Assembly (NCBI RefSeq): GCF_000355805.1
Contig: NZ_CM001837.1
Coordinates: 2,247,299-2,311,298 of the forward strand
DNA from: Dokdonia sp. PRO95
Lineage (GTDB): Bacteria > Bacteroidota > Bacteroidia > Flavobacteriales > Flavobacteriaceae
Direction of reading: 5' to 3'
Length of the DNA stretch: 64,000 bases
Positions 26,917-34,687 of this stretch are shown here, piece by piece; within the stretch, counting starts at the first letter, position 1, and every line of letters begins with the position of its first letter. The notes beneath the pieces were generated by a model, which saw only the letters and a list, made by a program, of their open reading frames with translations, searched no databases and was not told the DNA's origin. The translations under genes were made by a program, and so were the position numbers.

Positions 26917-28413
26917 TTAATGTTTTGCTCCATTTTCAATACCCACAGAAGATTTTTTGATAAAATCACGTAAATCATCATTTGCATTGATAAGATCTTC
27001 ATTGCGTAAGTACATCATGTGTCCAGACCTATATCCTTTAAAGCTTAATCTGTCAGCCAACTTGCCACTTGCGTTAAGTTGCCACATCACATATTTTGCA
27101 TTAAAGTAGGTGGTTGCGCCATCGTAATAACCGCTTTGTATCATTACGTTGAGGTTAGGGTTAACACCCATTGCTTTACGAAGACTTGCTCCAGCATTGT
27201 TGTTAGAGCGATCCCATGGACGCACAGGGCCAAACATATTATAACTAAGGTCTGTTTTCAATCCTAACTCTTGATTGTAATAATAGTTAATGGCTGGAGT
27301 AAAGGAATGTAGCCATGATGTGAGTTCGCTATTGTAATCTGGTCTATCACCAGCTTCTTTTACGTCTAATCCTTTATAACGAGAATCAAGACGTCCTATG
27401 GTAAGTCCGTCGCGGTTTCTTAATAAATCTTTCCAGAAGTAATTAAAAGGAACTTCAAGGTTGTTTTGTCTTATGGTAGTTTCTGAGAGTCCAGAGTAGT
27501 AGGCCATTTTTTTGGTAGCAGCCTCTTTTTTATCTGCTTCTAGATAGCCAGATTTCACCAGTAGTGGTAAGAGTTCGTTTACGGCATAGTGTTCACTTTC
27601 GGCGAGTACTTCTGTTAGATCTTTTTGCTGTAGGGCTGGAGGTAGCATATTGTGGTACCAAGCAGCAGCCGTAAAGTAAGGAAGGCGGTTTGCAACCTCT
27701 ACGGGGCCATCAAAAGCAAAACCTATCTCTGTAGGTGATACGAGCACAACGCCATTTATGAACATCCATTTATTGTCTTGAAGTTCGGCGGCAAGTCCAG
27801 ATACGCGGGTGGTACCATAACTTTCACCAATTAAAAACTTAGGAGAGCGCCAGCGATTATTTCTTGTTACAAAAGTATTTACCCAGTCGGCTAGATATTT
27901 AATATCTGCATTTACTCCAAAAAACTGTTTAGAGTCTGGCATTTCTCCTTTTTCATTAGACAGCATTCGGCTATATCCAGTATTTACAGGATTTACAAAG
28001 ACGATATCTGCTACGTCTAAGATTGAATTAGGGTTACTTTTTATGCCGTAAGGTTGTACTGGATAACCTTCGTCGTCTATTTTAAGGATGCGTGGTCCTG
28101 TATATGCAATGTGCATCCATACAGATGCAGATCCTGGACCACCGTTAAAAGAAATAACTAAAGGTCTAGTCTCATCATTTTTAATGTCAGAACGTTTGTA
28201 GTAGGTGTATAATAAACTCGCAACAGGCATTCCTTTATCATCCCAGACTGGTTGAAAACCAGCTGTAGCTGTATAAGGAATCGATTTTCCCTTAATAGTG
28301 ATAGAGTGATTTGTTACGATGGTCGTGTCTATTGGTACAGAGACTTTTTGAGAATACGCTTTCGCGAAAGCGGAAACAACAATTATACCCGTCAGAATGT
28401 GTTTGAAATACAT
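26917..28413 (-). CDS. S10-family serine carboxypeptidase-like protein
   Basis: Exported alpha/beta-hydrolase peptidase. The oxyanion/N-terminal block ISFNGGPGSASVWMH and the nucleophile elbow FLIGESYGTTRVSGLA (Ser in GESYG) are intact; a C-terminal MIQSGYYDGATTY and SGHMMY supply the Asp and His regions. The open frame reaches 28530, but the signal peptide starts at Met 28413, giving 498 residues. A palindrome copy codes for SAFAKAYSQ, the end of the signal peptide with its likely cleavage site. Probably periplasmic; substrates unknown. Confidence 0.85.
   Translation of the reverse strand: MYFKHILTGIIVVSAFAKAYSQKVSVPIDTTIVTNHSITIKGKSIPYTATAGFQPVWDDKGMPVASLLYTYYKRSDIKNDETRPLVISFNGGPGSASVWMHIAYTGPRILKIDDEGYPVQPYGIKSNPNSILDVADIVFVNPVNTGYSRMLSNEKGEMPDSKQFFGVNADIKYLADWVNTFVTRNNRWRSPKFLIGESYGTTRVSGLAAELQDNKWMFINGVVLVSPTEIGFAFDGPVEVANRLPYFTAAAWYHNMLPPALQQKDLTEVLAESEHYAVNELLPLLVKSGYLEADKKEAATKKMAYYSGLSETTIRQNNLEVPFNYFWKDLLRNRDGLTIGRLDSRYKGLDVKEAGDRPDYNSELTSWLHSFTPAINYYYNQELGLKTDLSYNMFGPVRPWDRSNNNAGASLRKAMGVNPNLNVMIQSGYYDGATTYFNAKYVMWQLNASGKLADRLSFKGYRSGHMMYLRNEDLINANDDLRDFIKKSSVGIENGAKH
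28357..28372. repeat. Palindrome copy 12 (16 bp), in the S10 peptidase signal peptide
   Basis: CGCTTTCGCGAAAGCG, read as AFAKA at the C-region of the signal peptide. Confidence 0.92.
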
Positions 28414-28495
28414 GGATTGTAAATTTTGGTTGTACTTATAAAAATAGTGTGTAGTAGTTAAACATAAGGGAATAAAGACCTTTTTAACGAATATG

Positions 28496-29212
28496 CTATG
28501 GCGCGATAAAGAGTGTGTATAATAATGCACAACCTATGGCAATGGCAAAACTCAGCATGGTGCCTATGAGTACATACTCCGTTTTAAGATAGTCTCCATC
28601 TTTGAATCTCAAAATGGATTTTGCAGTAATCAAAAACCCTACTGCGCTGAACTGCCCCACGATGATAAGCACGAGTACCAGCCACCTCTCTGTAATACCT
28701 ATGAGTCTGCCAGCATTAGGTAAGTCTTGTGATTTTTCTGTAAATGAAACAGAGAATAGGTTGAAAATTTCTTTAATAATAATATTTGCTGGCTTTGTAC
28801 AAAGTAAAAACATAGCAATAAGGCATATTAGAGGAAAGTAGGAGGCATCTAGTACAAGTGGTTGCCACCCCAAGATATTTACATAAAGAATACTTGCTAC
28901 CACATAAGTGATGATGTGAAGTAATTGGTCAATAAAGAATGCACCTTTATGTAGCCATTTGTTGTTAAGTAATTGAGGTTTTAAGCCGTCAATAATCCAG
29001 TGTATGCCTGCGATTACTATTACCCAAGGAAGAAACCTATAATCTAGAGATGTGATAAAAGAAGCAATAAACACGGTGAGGATATGCCACTTGAGATGCT
29101 TGCTTTTGAAGCCTTTTTTTGCCTTTGACTTTGCAGTTTTCTTAGATTGAAAAGTGTAATCTGCAAGCAGATGACCTATGGTTTGTAGGGCGATAAGAGT
29201 TGCTATGTCCAT
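28496..29212 (-). CDS. DUF3307 membrane protein
   Basis: 238 residues with about six hydrophobic helices. The N-terminal HLLADYTFQSKKTAKSKAKKG and the HWIIDGLKPQL block match the DUF3307 domain as I know it. The polar HxxxDxxxQ and HWxxD residues inside membrane helices suggest a catalytic or metal site, but the function is unknown. It starts at the same base where the SatD-like gene ends (TAATG-type one-base overlap), so the two form a tight operon. The SatD/DUF3307 pairing occurs in distant bacteria, as far as I recall. Confidence 0.75.
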   Translation of the reverse strand: MDIATLIALQTIGHLLADYTFQSKKTAKSKAKKGFKSKHLKWHILTVFIASFITSLDYRFLPWVIVIAGIHWIIDGLKPQLLNNKWLHKGAFFIDQLLHIITYVVASILYVNILGWQPLVLDASYFPLICLIAMFLLCTKPANIIIKEIFNLFSVSFTEKSQDLPNAGRLIGITERWLVLVLIIVGQFSAVGFLITAKSILRFKDGDYLKTEYVLIGTMLSFAIAIGCALLYTLFIAP

Positions 29213-29904
29213 TATGAAATCTTGCTTAAGGTGTGATTAAAATACTTGATGGCTTTGTCCATTCCATTCCATCCAGAGGCTGTGGAGTGCTGATTAATAG
29301 AAGACTGACTTACGCCTAGTTTTTTTGCAATAACCTTCTCGCTATTACCCATAATTTTTAAAAACAAGACCTCACTCTGTCTGCTAGTTGCTCGTGCTAG
29401 TAAGTGATCTAGTAATGAGATAATAGCATCTATGTTGAGGTTTAGCTCTTCGTTTATTGAGCTAAAGAATAGCGTGTTTTTTATAACCATACGCTCCTTG
29501 TTGTGGGTGCTCTCACTACTTATGGCGCGACCACTTCTATAAATGGCGTCCCCATCTATAATATTTTCTTCTCTATTGAATCTATCTAGCCTACCTAAAC
29601 CCATGGCAAGGCGTATGCTATAAGTTTGAAAAACTCTTGTTCTATTATTCTCTACCTTTTCCTCAATTTCTAAGGACTTTATGAATGTTTTGATAGCTAG
29701 CGCCACAGCAAGCCCATTTTCAGGATCAGGAACCACACACTCAAGATAATCTCCTTTGATGAGCCTAGAGAACGTATTATATTTAGCCTCTAGTTGTTTA
29801 AATAACTGCAATAGTTGTACTTCGAGCGTTTTCTTTTCGTCCGTGCTTAAACTTGTGTAGGCAATAAAATCGCCAGAAATTACTATATGATTGGTATAAT
29901 CCAC
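29212..29904 (-). CDS. SatD-like protein with cyclase-like and HTH regions
   Basis: The N-terminal ISGDFIAYTSLS and the later KGDYLECVVPDPENGLAVALAIKT and IRLAMGLG blocks match SatD-family proteins. They also resemble the palm of class III nucleotidyl cyclases, including two Asp residues 40 apart. The C-terminal 60 residues (ATSRQSEVLFLKIMG, EKVIAKKLGVSQSSINQHS) form a sigma-4-like helix-turn-helix. I choose a GTG start at 29904 because a TATATTTG promoter element lies at 29925-29932; the alternative TTG at 29937 is upstream of that element. Four 29-bp palindromic repeats precede the gene, suggesting autoregulation by its own HTH. Biological role unknown. Confidence 0.68.
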   Translation of the reverse strand: MDYTNHIVISGDFIAYTSLSTDEKKTLEVQLLQLFKQLEAKYNTFSRLIKGDYLECVVPDPENGLAVALAIKTFIKSLEIEEKVENNRTRVFQTYSIRLAMGLGRLDRFNREENIIDGDAIYRSGRAISSESTHNKERMVIKNTLFFSSINEELNLNIDAIISLLDHLLARATSRQSEVLFLKIMGNSEKVIAKKLGVSQSSINQHSTASGWNGMDKAIKYFNHTLSKIS

Positions 29905-29924
29905 TTTTTGAATACTTTGAAAAT

Positions 29925-29932
29925 CAAATATA
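29925..29932 (-). promoter_or_regulatory. -7 element of the SatD-like/DUF3307 operon
   Basis: TATATTTG on the minus strand overlaps the first 29-bp repeat, so a protein bound to the repeats would block it. Confidence 0.5.
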
Positions 29933-30044
29933 AGCAAATATGCTTATAGAATACATTTATAAGTAAATAAGCTTATAGAGTATATTTATAAGTATATATG
30001 CTTATAAAGTGTATTTATAAGTGAATAAGCTTATAAATCTATTT
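29929..30044. repeat. Four 29-bp tandem palindromic repeats (operator-like array)
   Basis: Units start at 29929, 29958, 29987 and 30016, exactly 29 bases apart. Each holds a 20-base near-palindrome of the form TATAAGC-N6-GCTTATA (unit 1 has perfect 7-base arms) and a 9-base tail like GAATACATT. The array fills the whole space between the amidohydrolase stop and the SatD-like gene. There are no unique spacers, so it is not a CRISPR. It looks like a set of phased binding sites for one dimeric regulator. Confidence 0.9.
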
Positions 30045-31412
30045 TTCAGTATGTACGATAGTACCATCCTTAATTACCGTGTTTATATCTTGCGTAGCGC
30101 TTATGTCTAGTAGCGGATTACTATTAAGAAGTACTAAGTCTGCTTTGTTACCTACGGCTAGATGGTAGCCTTTCTTATGTAAAAAATTTGCGCCTTGATA
30201 CATTGTTGCAATTGCATTTGCTGGAGTAATCCCAGCTTTTACCATTTCTTCTAACTCTCCATGTAACGATGGTCCTGGGTAAGTATATGAATTGTAAGCG
30301 CCACTATCTGATCCCGAAAGGAGATTAACCCCAGCTTTATTTAATGAAATTACCAGCTTTAGAAAAAATTGCTGTAGCTCTTTTCTATCTTGCTTAGCTT
30401 TTGGACTTGCATTCAGAGCGCCTTTATTCCTTCCTTCATAAGTGGCTATAAAATCTGCATCTAGCGTTTTTAAATAGGCATCATCACTATGATTTACTTC
30501 GTCCATATAGCTCAGCACATCGCCTATGTATAAAGTAGGAGTGACGTACACATTGTTACTTTTTAATTTTTTAAAAGTTTGTTGTGCTGTTTGCTCATCA
30601 TAACTTGCTATAAGCTGTTCCATACTTCCCCAGAACCCTAGCTTTCCATCTCTTATGTTTTGAGTAATCTCTTTTTCACGAGAAGAGCATCCTTTTAAAA
30701 TGTAATAAAGGTGTTCAATATTATCAATTCCAGCAGCGATGGTTTCATCTAGTGTCACGGTAAAAGGCATGTGCCCGGAGGTAATCATTCCGCGCTCTTC
30801 GGCTTGTGTTATTATGGATAGGTAAGTCTCTCTAGCGATTGTACTATCATAAAGTTTTACATAATCGACGCCTAGTTGCTGCAAAGAATCTAGGGCTTTA
30901 CTTATCTCATCGTCTGTAGTAACACCTATAGAGCCTGCCCATCGAGCGTTCTTTCCATCTAGTTTAGGTCCAGATGTATAAATAGTAGGACCTGTGCGCT
31001 TTTTATTTTTTATTTCTTCATTCCATTGCTGTACTTGGGTAGTGAGATCGCCTCCAGCATCGCGTACCGTTGTAATTCCATATTTTATAAATTGTTCAAG
31101 AAATTTTTCATTCTGCGGAATAAGAGCTTCGCCTCCGCGAAAATGAGTATGATTATCCCAAAACCCAAGAAGTAAAAACTTACCAGTGCCGTCTATTTCA
31201 TGACCCTCCTTAGTGTCTGAAGGTGTTCTGACTTCTTCAATTTTGTAAATCGAATCATTGCTTAGGTACACGTTTTTATTAGTGCTTAGTACTCCATTTT
31301 CGTCTATAATGGAGACATTGCTTATCTTGAGATCATATGCTGGCTTTGTGTCCTTAGGCTTACAGCCTACAAGTAGTAAAAGTATCGCTATGATTGAGTA
31401 TGTGTGCTTCAT
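30039..31412 (-). CDS. Exported amidohydrolase lipoprotein
   Basis: 457 residues. A lipoprotein signal (LLLLVGCKPK, lipobox Cys17) is followed by the amidohydrolase barrel: metal HxH in FWDNHTHFRGG, Lys in VDYVKLYDS, His in TSGHMPF and IEHLYY, and the catalytic Asp in LLSGSDSGAY. The enzyme probably hydrolyses an amide or a peptide-like bond of an imidazolonepropionase/prolidase-type substrate in the periplasm; the exact substrate is unknown. Its stop codon lies in the last 29-bp repeat. A TAGCTTTG promoter element lies about 65 bases upstream. Confidence 0.85.
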   Translation of the reverse strand: MKHTYSIIAILLLLVGCKPKDTKPAYDLKISNVSIIDENGVLSTNKNVYLSNDSIYKIEEVRTPSDTKEGHEIDGTGKFLLLGFWDNHTHFRGGEALIPQNEKFLEQFIKYGITTVRDAGGDLTTQVQQWNEEIKNKKRTGPTIYTSGPKLDGKNARWAGSIGVTTDDEISKALDSLQQLGVDYVKLYDSTIARETYLSIITQAEERGMITSGHMPFTVTLDETIAAGIDNIEHLYYILKGCSSREKEITQNIRDGKLGFWGSMEQLIASYDEQTAQQTFKKLKSNNVYVTPTLYIGDVLSYMDEVNHSDDAYLKTLDADFIATYEGRNKGALNASPKAKQDRKELQQFFLKLVISLNKAGVNLLSGSDSGAYNSYTYPGPSLHGELEEMVKAGITPANAIATMYQGANFLHKKGYHLAVGNKADLVLLNSNPLLDISATQDINTVIKDGTIVHTEK

Positions 31413-31452
31413 ATAATTGATATTGTCTGTTTGTGGGAGTTTTACTGTTACA

Positions 31453-31467
31453 CTTTCGCGAAAGCGT
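31453..31467. repeat. Palindrome copy 13 (12 bp plus right extension), intergenic
   Basis: CTTTCGCGAAAG with GCGT on the right. It lies between the amidohydrolase promoter and its start codon. Confidence 0.88.
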
Positions 31468-31474
31468 AGTTCCT

Positions 31475-31507
31475 CAAAGCTAAGTCTTAAAATTACAAAA
31501 TAGCCAA
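31475..31507 (-). promoter_or_regulatory. Probable promoter of the amidohydrolase gene
   Basis: On the minus strand, TTG (31505-31507), a 22-base spacer and TAGCTTTG (31475-31482). The spacer is at the long end of the accepted range. Confidence 0.5.
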
Positions 31508-31571
31508 CTATTTATAGGAGGGATGTCGCTCGCTCTAAATTATCAATTACATTGCGCTTTAAAGAAATACT

Positions 31572-31967
31572 ATGAACACTGAAAATCTCCAAATTATATC
31601 TGATATGTTACTCATGGCAAAAGCAGATAATAAATTACATGAACGTGAGTATAATTTCATACTTCAGGTGGCAAAGCGTATGAATGTCTCAAAAAAAGAG
31701 GTTGATGCGCTTGTAGAAAACCCTCAGAGTAAGATGGTTTTTAAAACAGAAATGCAGCGTCTCACACAGTTTCATAGGCTACTCTTAGTAATGAATGTAG
31801 ATGAAGAAACTCAATTTGTAGAAATTGACACCTTACGCAATTATGGTTTAAAGCTAGGAATACTTGCAGAGGCCGTGCAGCAAATACTAAGCGAAATGGC
31901 AGATTATGAGCACAAAATGATACCTTCAGAACGTCTTGTAGAGATTTTCAAACGCTTCTATAATTAA
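31572..31967 (+). CDS. TerB-like protein
   Basis: 131 residues, all helical and without a signal peptide. ISDMLLMAKADNKLHEREYNFILQVAKRMNVSK is the TerB/tellurite-resistance-like pattern in which an acidic metal-binding loop (ADNKLHERE) links two helices. A second half repeats the helix-pair pattern. The role is unknown; TerB-like domains occur in stress and membrane-associated systems. It is a single gene followed 120 bases later by hsp20. Confidence 0.68.
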   Translation: MNTENLQIISDMLLMAKADNKLHEREYNFILQVAKRMNVSKKEVDALVENPQSKMVFKTEMQRLTQFHRLLLVMNVDEETQFVEIDTLRNYGLKLGILAEAVQQILSEMADYEHKMIPSERLVEIFKRFYN

Positions 31968-31982
31968 TGCAAAGCGTCAAAA

Positions 31983-32011
31983 TGACAGTGTAAACTATAT
32001 TAAAACTGTCA
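31983..32011. promoter_or_regulatory. Inverted repeat upstream of hsp20
   Basis: TGACAGT at 31983-31989 and ACTGTCA at 32005-32011, 15 bases apart, about 75 bases before the hsp20 start. The arms are perfect and it may be a regulator site. No CIRCE element is seen. Confidence 0.45.
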
Positions 32012-32087
32012 AAAAGTCATAAAATTTATATTGGAACTGAATTTGCCTAATCCATAACAGAATCAGTTAAACTTTAAATTTATAATT

Positions 32088-32537
32088 ATGACTTTAGTTA
32101 GAAAAAATACAGCTCCATATTTACCATCAGTTTTTGAAGAATTATTAAATACTGACTGGCTAGGAGGAAGAACAAACACATTTGCCACAGCAACCCCTTC
32201 TGTAAATATTATAGAGGCAGATGATTCATTTGCTTTACAAGTAGCTGCCCCAGGACTTAAGAAAGAGAATTTCAATATCCAATTAGATAATGATTTACTC
32301 ACAATCTCTTCTGAGATTAAGAAAGAAGCAGAGAGTCAGGATGCTCAAGCAGCAGAAAATCAGAAATTTACGAGAAGAGAATTTAATTACACTTCATTTA
32401 AACGCTCGTTTAATTTACCTGAATCTGTAAATACAGCAAAAATCACTGCCGAATATGTAGATGGTATTCTCACAATAGGATTGCCTAAACGTGAGGAAGC
32501 ACGTGTGCAGCCATCTCGATTAATCGAGATAGCATAA
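32088..32537 (+). CDS. Hsp20/alpha-crystallin small heat shock protein
   Basis: 149 residues. The alpha-crystallin domain begins PSVNIIEADDSFALQVAAPGLKKENFNIQLDNDLLTISSE and ends FNLPESVNTAKITAEYVDGILTIGLPKRE, with the conserved GxLxIxxP-type motif and a short C-terminal tail carrying the oligomer-forming IxI-like RLIEIA. An ATP-independent holdase that binds unfolding proteins in the cytoplasm. A perfect inverted repeat upstream may control it. Confidence 0.93.
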   Translation: MTLVRKNTAPYLPSVFEELLNTDWLGGRTNTFATATPSVNIIEADDSFALQVAAPGLKKENFNIQLDNDLLTISSEIKKEAESQDAQAAENQKFTRREFNYTSFKRSFNLPESVNTAKITAEYVDGILTIGLPKREEARVQPSRLIEIA

Positions 32538-32563
32538 CAATTTAAGTTGGTTAGTTTGAGATT

Positions 32564-32590
32564 GGGTTTCCGTAAGGAGACCCTTTCTTG
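32564..32590 (+). terminator. Terminator between hsp20 and uvrB
   Basis: GGGTTTCC-GTAA-GGAGACCC stem-loop, 8 pairs including one G-T or mismatch, followed by TTTCTTGTTT. It serves the convergent hsp20 and perhaps uvrB. Confidence 0.65.
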
Positions 32591-32591
32591 T

Positions 32592-34592
32592 TTATGCGAG
32601 TTCCTTAAGCTTTTCTTGATAGACCTTAATTTGATCTCTCAGTTTTGCGGCCTGCATGAAGTCTAGTTCCTTTGCTGCGGCTTCCATGGCTTTACGAGTG
32701 CTTCTTATTTTCTTTTCAAGCTGAGGTTTTGTCTCATACTCTTGAGCATCTTCGGCCGCTAGGTTTACGAGTTCTTCAGCTTCTATTTTGTAAGCTTCTT
32801 TCTGTGTGATTGCATTATCAAGTGATTTTTTTATTGCCATAGGGCTCAAGCCGTGCTTGGTATTGTAATCTATTTGCTTTTGCCTGCGGTAATTACTGTC
32901 GTCTATGGTTTCTTGCATAGAGCGAGTAATTTTATCTGCATACATAATCGCCTTACCGTTTATATTACGGGCAGCACGACCTATCGTTTGTGTGAGTGAT
33001 CTGTTACTACGTAAAAAACCTTCTTTATCTGCATCTAGAATTGCTACAAGTGACACTTCAGGAAGATCTAGACCTTCTCTTAGTAAGTTTACACCCACGA
33101 GGACATCGTATAATCCTTTACGTAAATCCTGCATGATTTCTACGCGCTCAAGCGTATCCACATCAGAGTGTATGTAGCGGGTTCTTATGTCTATTCGCGT
33201 TAGGTACTTTGTGAGTTCTTCTGCCATACGCTTGGTAAGTGTAGTGACTAGAATGCGTTCATCACGTGCAGTAACTTTTGTGATTTCCTCTATAAGATCA
33301 TCTATCTGGTTAAGTGATGGGCGTACTTCTACTATAGGATCAAGTAAACCTGTAGGTCTTATAATTTGCTCCACATAGGCGCCTTCGGTTTTTTGTAATT
33401 CATAATCTGCTGGAGTTGCAGATACGTAGATGACTTGGTTCTGCATCGCTTCCCATTCCTCAAATTTAAGAGGTCTGTTATCCATCGCTGCGGGAAGTCT
33501 AAAACCGTATTCTACTAGGTTTTCTTTTCTGCTTCTATCACCACCATACATAGCGCTTACTTGAGAGACTGTTACGTGACTTTCATCTACTACCATTAAA
33601 TAGTCGTCTGGAAAGAAGTCTAATAAACAGAACGGTCTTGTACCTGGCTCACGCCCATCAAGATATCTTGAGTAATTCTCTATTCCTGAACAATAGCCCA
33701 GCTCGCGTATCATCTCAAGGTCAAAATTTGTTCGCTCATCAAGGCGTTTTGCTTCTAGGTGTTTGCCTACGCCTTCAAAAAAGCTAACTTGCTTTGTAAG
33801 ATCTTCACCTATTTGATTAATCGCTCCTTGAAGTACATCTTGCGAGGTTACAAACATATTTGCAGGGTAGATGCGCAATTGTGAGTACTTCTCAATCACC
33901 TCTGCAGATGTAGGGTCAAAGGCTTCAATCTCTTCAATCTCATCACCAAAGAAGTGAATTCTAAACGCCATATCTGCATACCCAGGAAAAACCTCTACAG
34001 TATCTCCTTTGATTCTAAAATTCCCATGATTAAACTCACTTTCTGTTCTGGAGTATAAGCTTTGTACTAGCTTTTTGAGAAGCATCGTACGCGCGATAAC
34101 TTGATCTTGCTTAATCTCAATGATGTTTTTTTGAAACTCGGCAGGGTTTCCTATACCGTATAAACAAGAAACCGAAGCAATTACAATCACATCTCGCCTA
34201 CCTGAAAGTAGGGAAGTGGTGGTGCTTAATCGCATTTTTTCTATCTCCTCATTTATAGAAAGATCTTTTTCAATATAAACTCCAGAGGAAGGAATAAACG
34301 CTTCTGGCTGGTAGTAATCATAGTAAGAAACAAAATACTCTACGGCGTTATTTGGAAAAAACGATTTAAACTCACTGTATAATTGGGCGGCAAGTGTTTT
34401 GTTATGCGCTAGTACTAATGTGGGTTTTTGCGTTTCTTGAATCACGTTTGCCACGGTAAATGTCTTTCCACTTCCGGTCACACCGAGAAGTGTTTGATAT
34501 GCTTCGTTAGCATTAACGCCGTCTACTAGTGATTTAATAGCAGTGGGTTGATCGCCAGTAGGTTTAAAGGGTGATTCAAGTTTAAATTTCAA
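32592..34592 (-). CDS. uvrB: Excinuclease ABC subunit B
   Basis: Helicase-like damage-verification subunit of UvrABC nucleotide excision repair. Walker A LLGVTGSGKTFT (about residues 36-47), the beta-hairpin segment VSYYDYYQPEAFIPSSGVYIEKD, the DExH-type VVDESH motif, helicase motif VI QTIGRAARN, and a C-terminal UVR motif that binds UvrC (LEKKIRSTRKAMEAAAKELDFMQAAKLRDQI). 666 residues, standard length. A palindrome copy lies just upstream of the start. Confidence 0.96.
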   Translation of the reverse strand: MKFKLESPFKPTGDQPTAIKSLVDGVNANEAYQTLLGVTGSGKTFTVANVIQETQKPTLVLAHNKTLAAQLYSEFKSFFPNNAVEYFVSYYDYYQPEAFIPSSGVYIEKDLSINEEIEKMRLSTTTSLLSGRRDVIVIASVSCLYGIGNPAEFQKNIIEIKQDQVIARTMLLKKLVQSLYSRTESEFNHGNFRIKGDTVEVFPGYADMAFRIHFFGDEIEEIEAFDPTSAEVIEKYSQLRIYPANMFVTSQDVLQGAINQIGEDLTKQVSFFEGVGKHLEAKRLDERTNFDLEMIRELGYCSGIENYSRYLDGREPGTRPFCLLDFFPDDYLMVVDESHVTVSQVSAMYGGDRSRKENLVEYGFRLPAAMDNRPLKFEEWEAMQNQVIYVSATPADYELQKTEGAYVEQIIRPTGLLDPIVEVRPSLNQIDDLIEEITKVTARDERILVTTLTKRMAEELTKYLTRIDIRTRYIHSDVDTLERVEIMQDLRKGLYDVLVGVNLLREGLDLPEVSLVAILDADKEGFLRSNRSLTQTIGRAARNINGKAIMYADKITRSMQETIDDSNYRRQKQIDYNTKHGLSPMAIKKSLDNAITQKEAYKIEAEELVNLAAEDAQEYETKPQLEKKIRSTRKAMEAAAKELDFMQAAKLRDQIKVYQEKLKELA

Positions 34593-34624
34593 GAGCAGAA
34601 TTTTTTATAAAATTACGAGTTTTT

Positions 34625-34642
34625 ACGCTTTCGCGAAAGCGT
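34625..34642. repeat. Palindrome copy 14 (18 bp), upstream of uvrB
   Basis: ACGCTTTCGCGAAAGCGT, 33 bases before the uvrB start and within the gap after the aminotransferase gene. No T run follows on either side. Confidence 0.92.
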
Positions 34643-34687
34643 GACACTCCCAATGAAATGTTAGAAAAAAAATGAAACTGATGTTAT

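Noticed and set aside
26917-28530. S10 peptidase start at 28530
   Set aside because: The extra 39 residues precede a typical signal peptide; Met at 28413 is the natural start.
29929-30044. The 29-bp repeats as a CRISPR array
   Set aside because: The units are tandem with no variable spacers and no cas genes are near.
21964-34642. The palindromes as transcription terminators
   Set aside because: None is followed by a T run, most are inside genes, and the real terminators in the window have unrelated stems.
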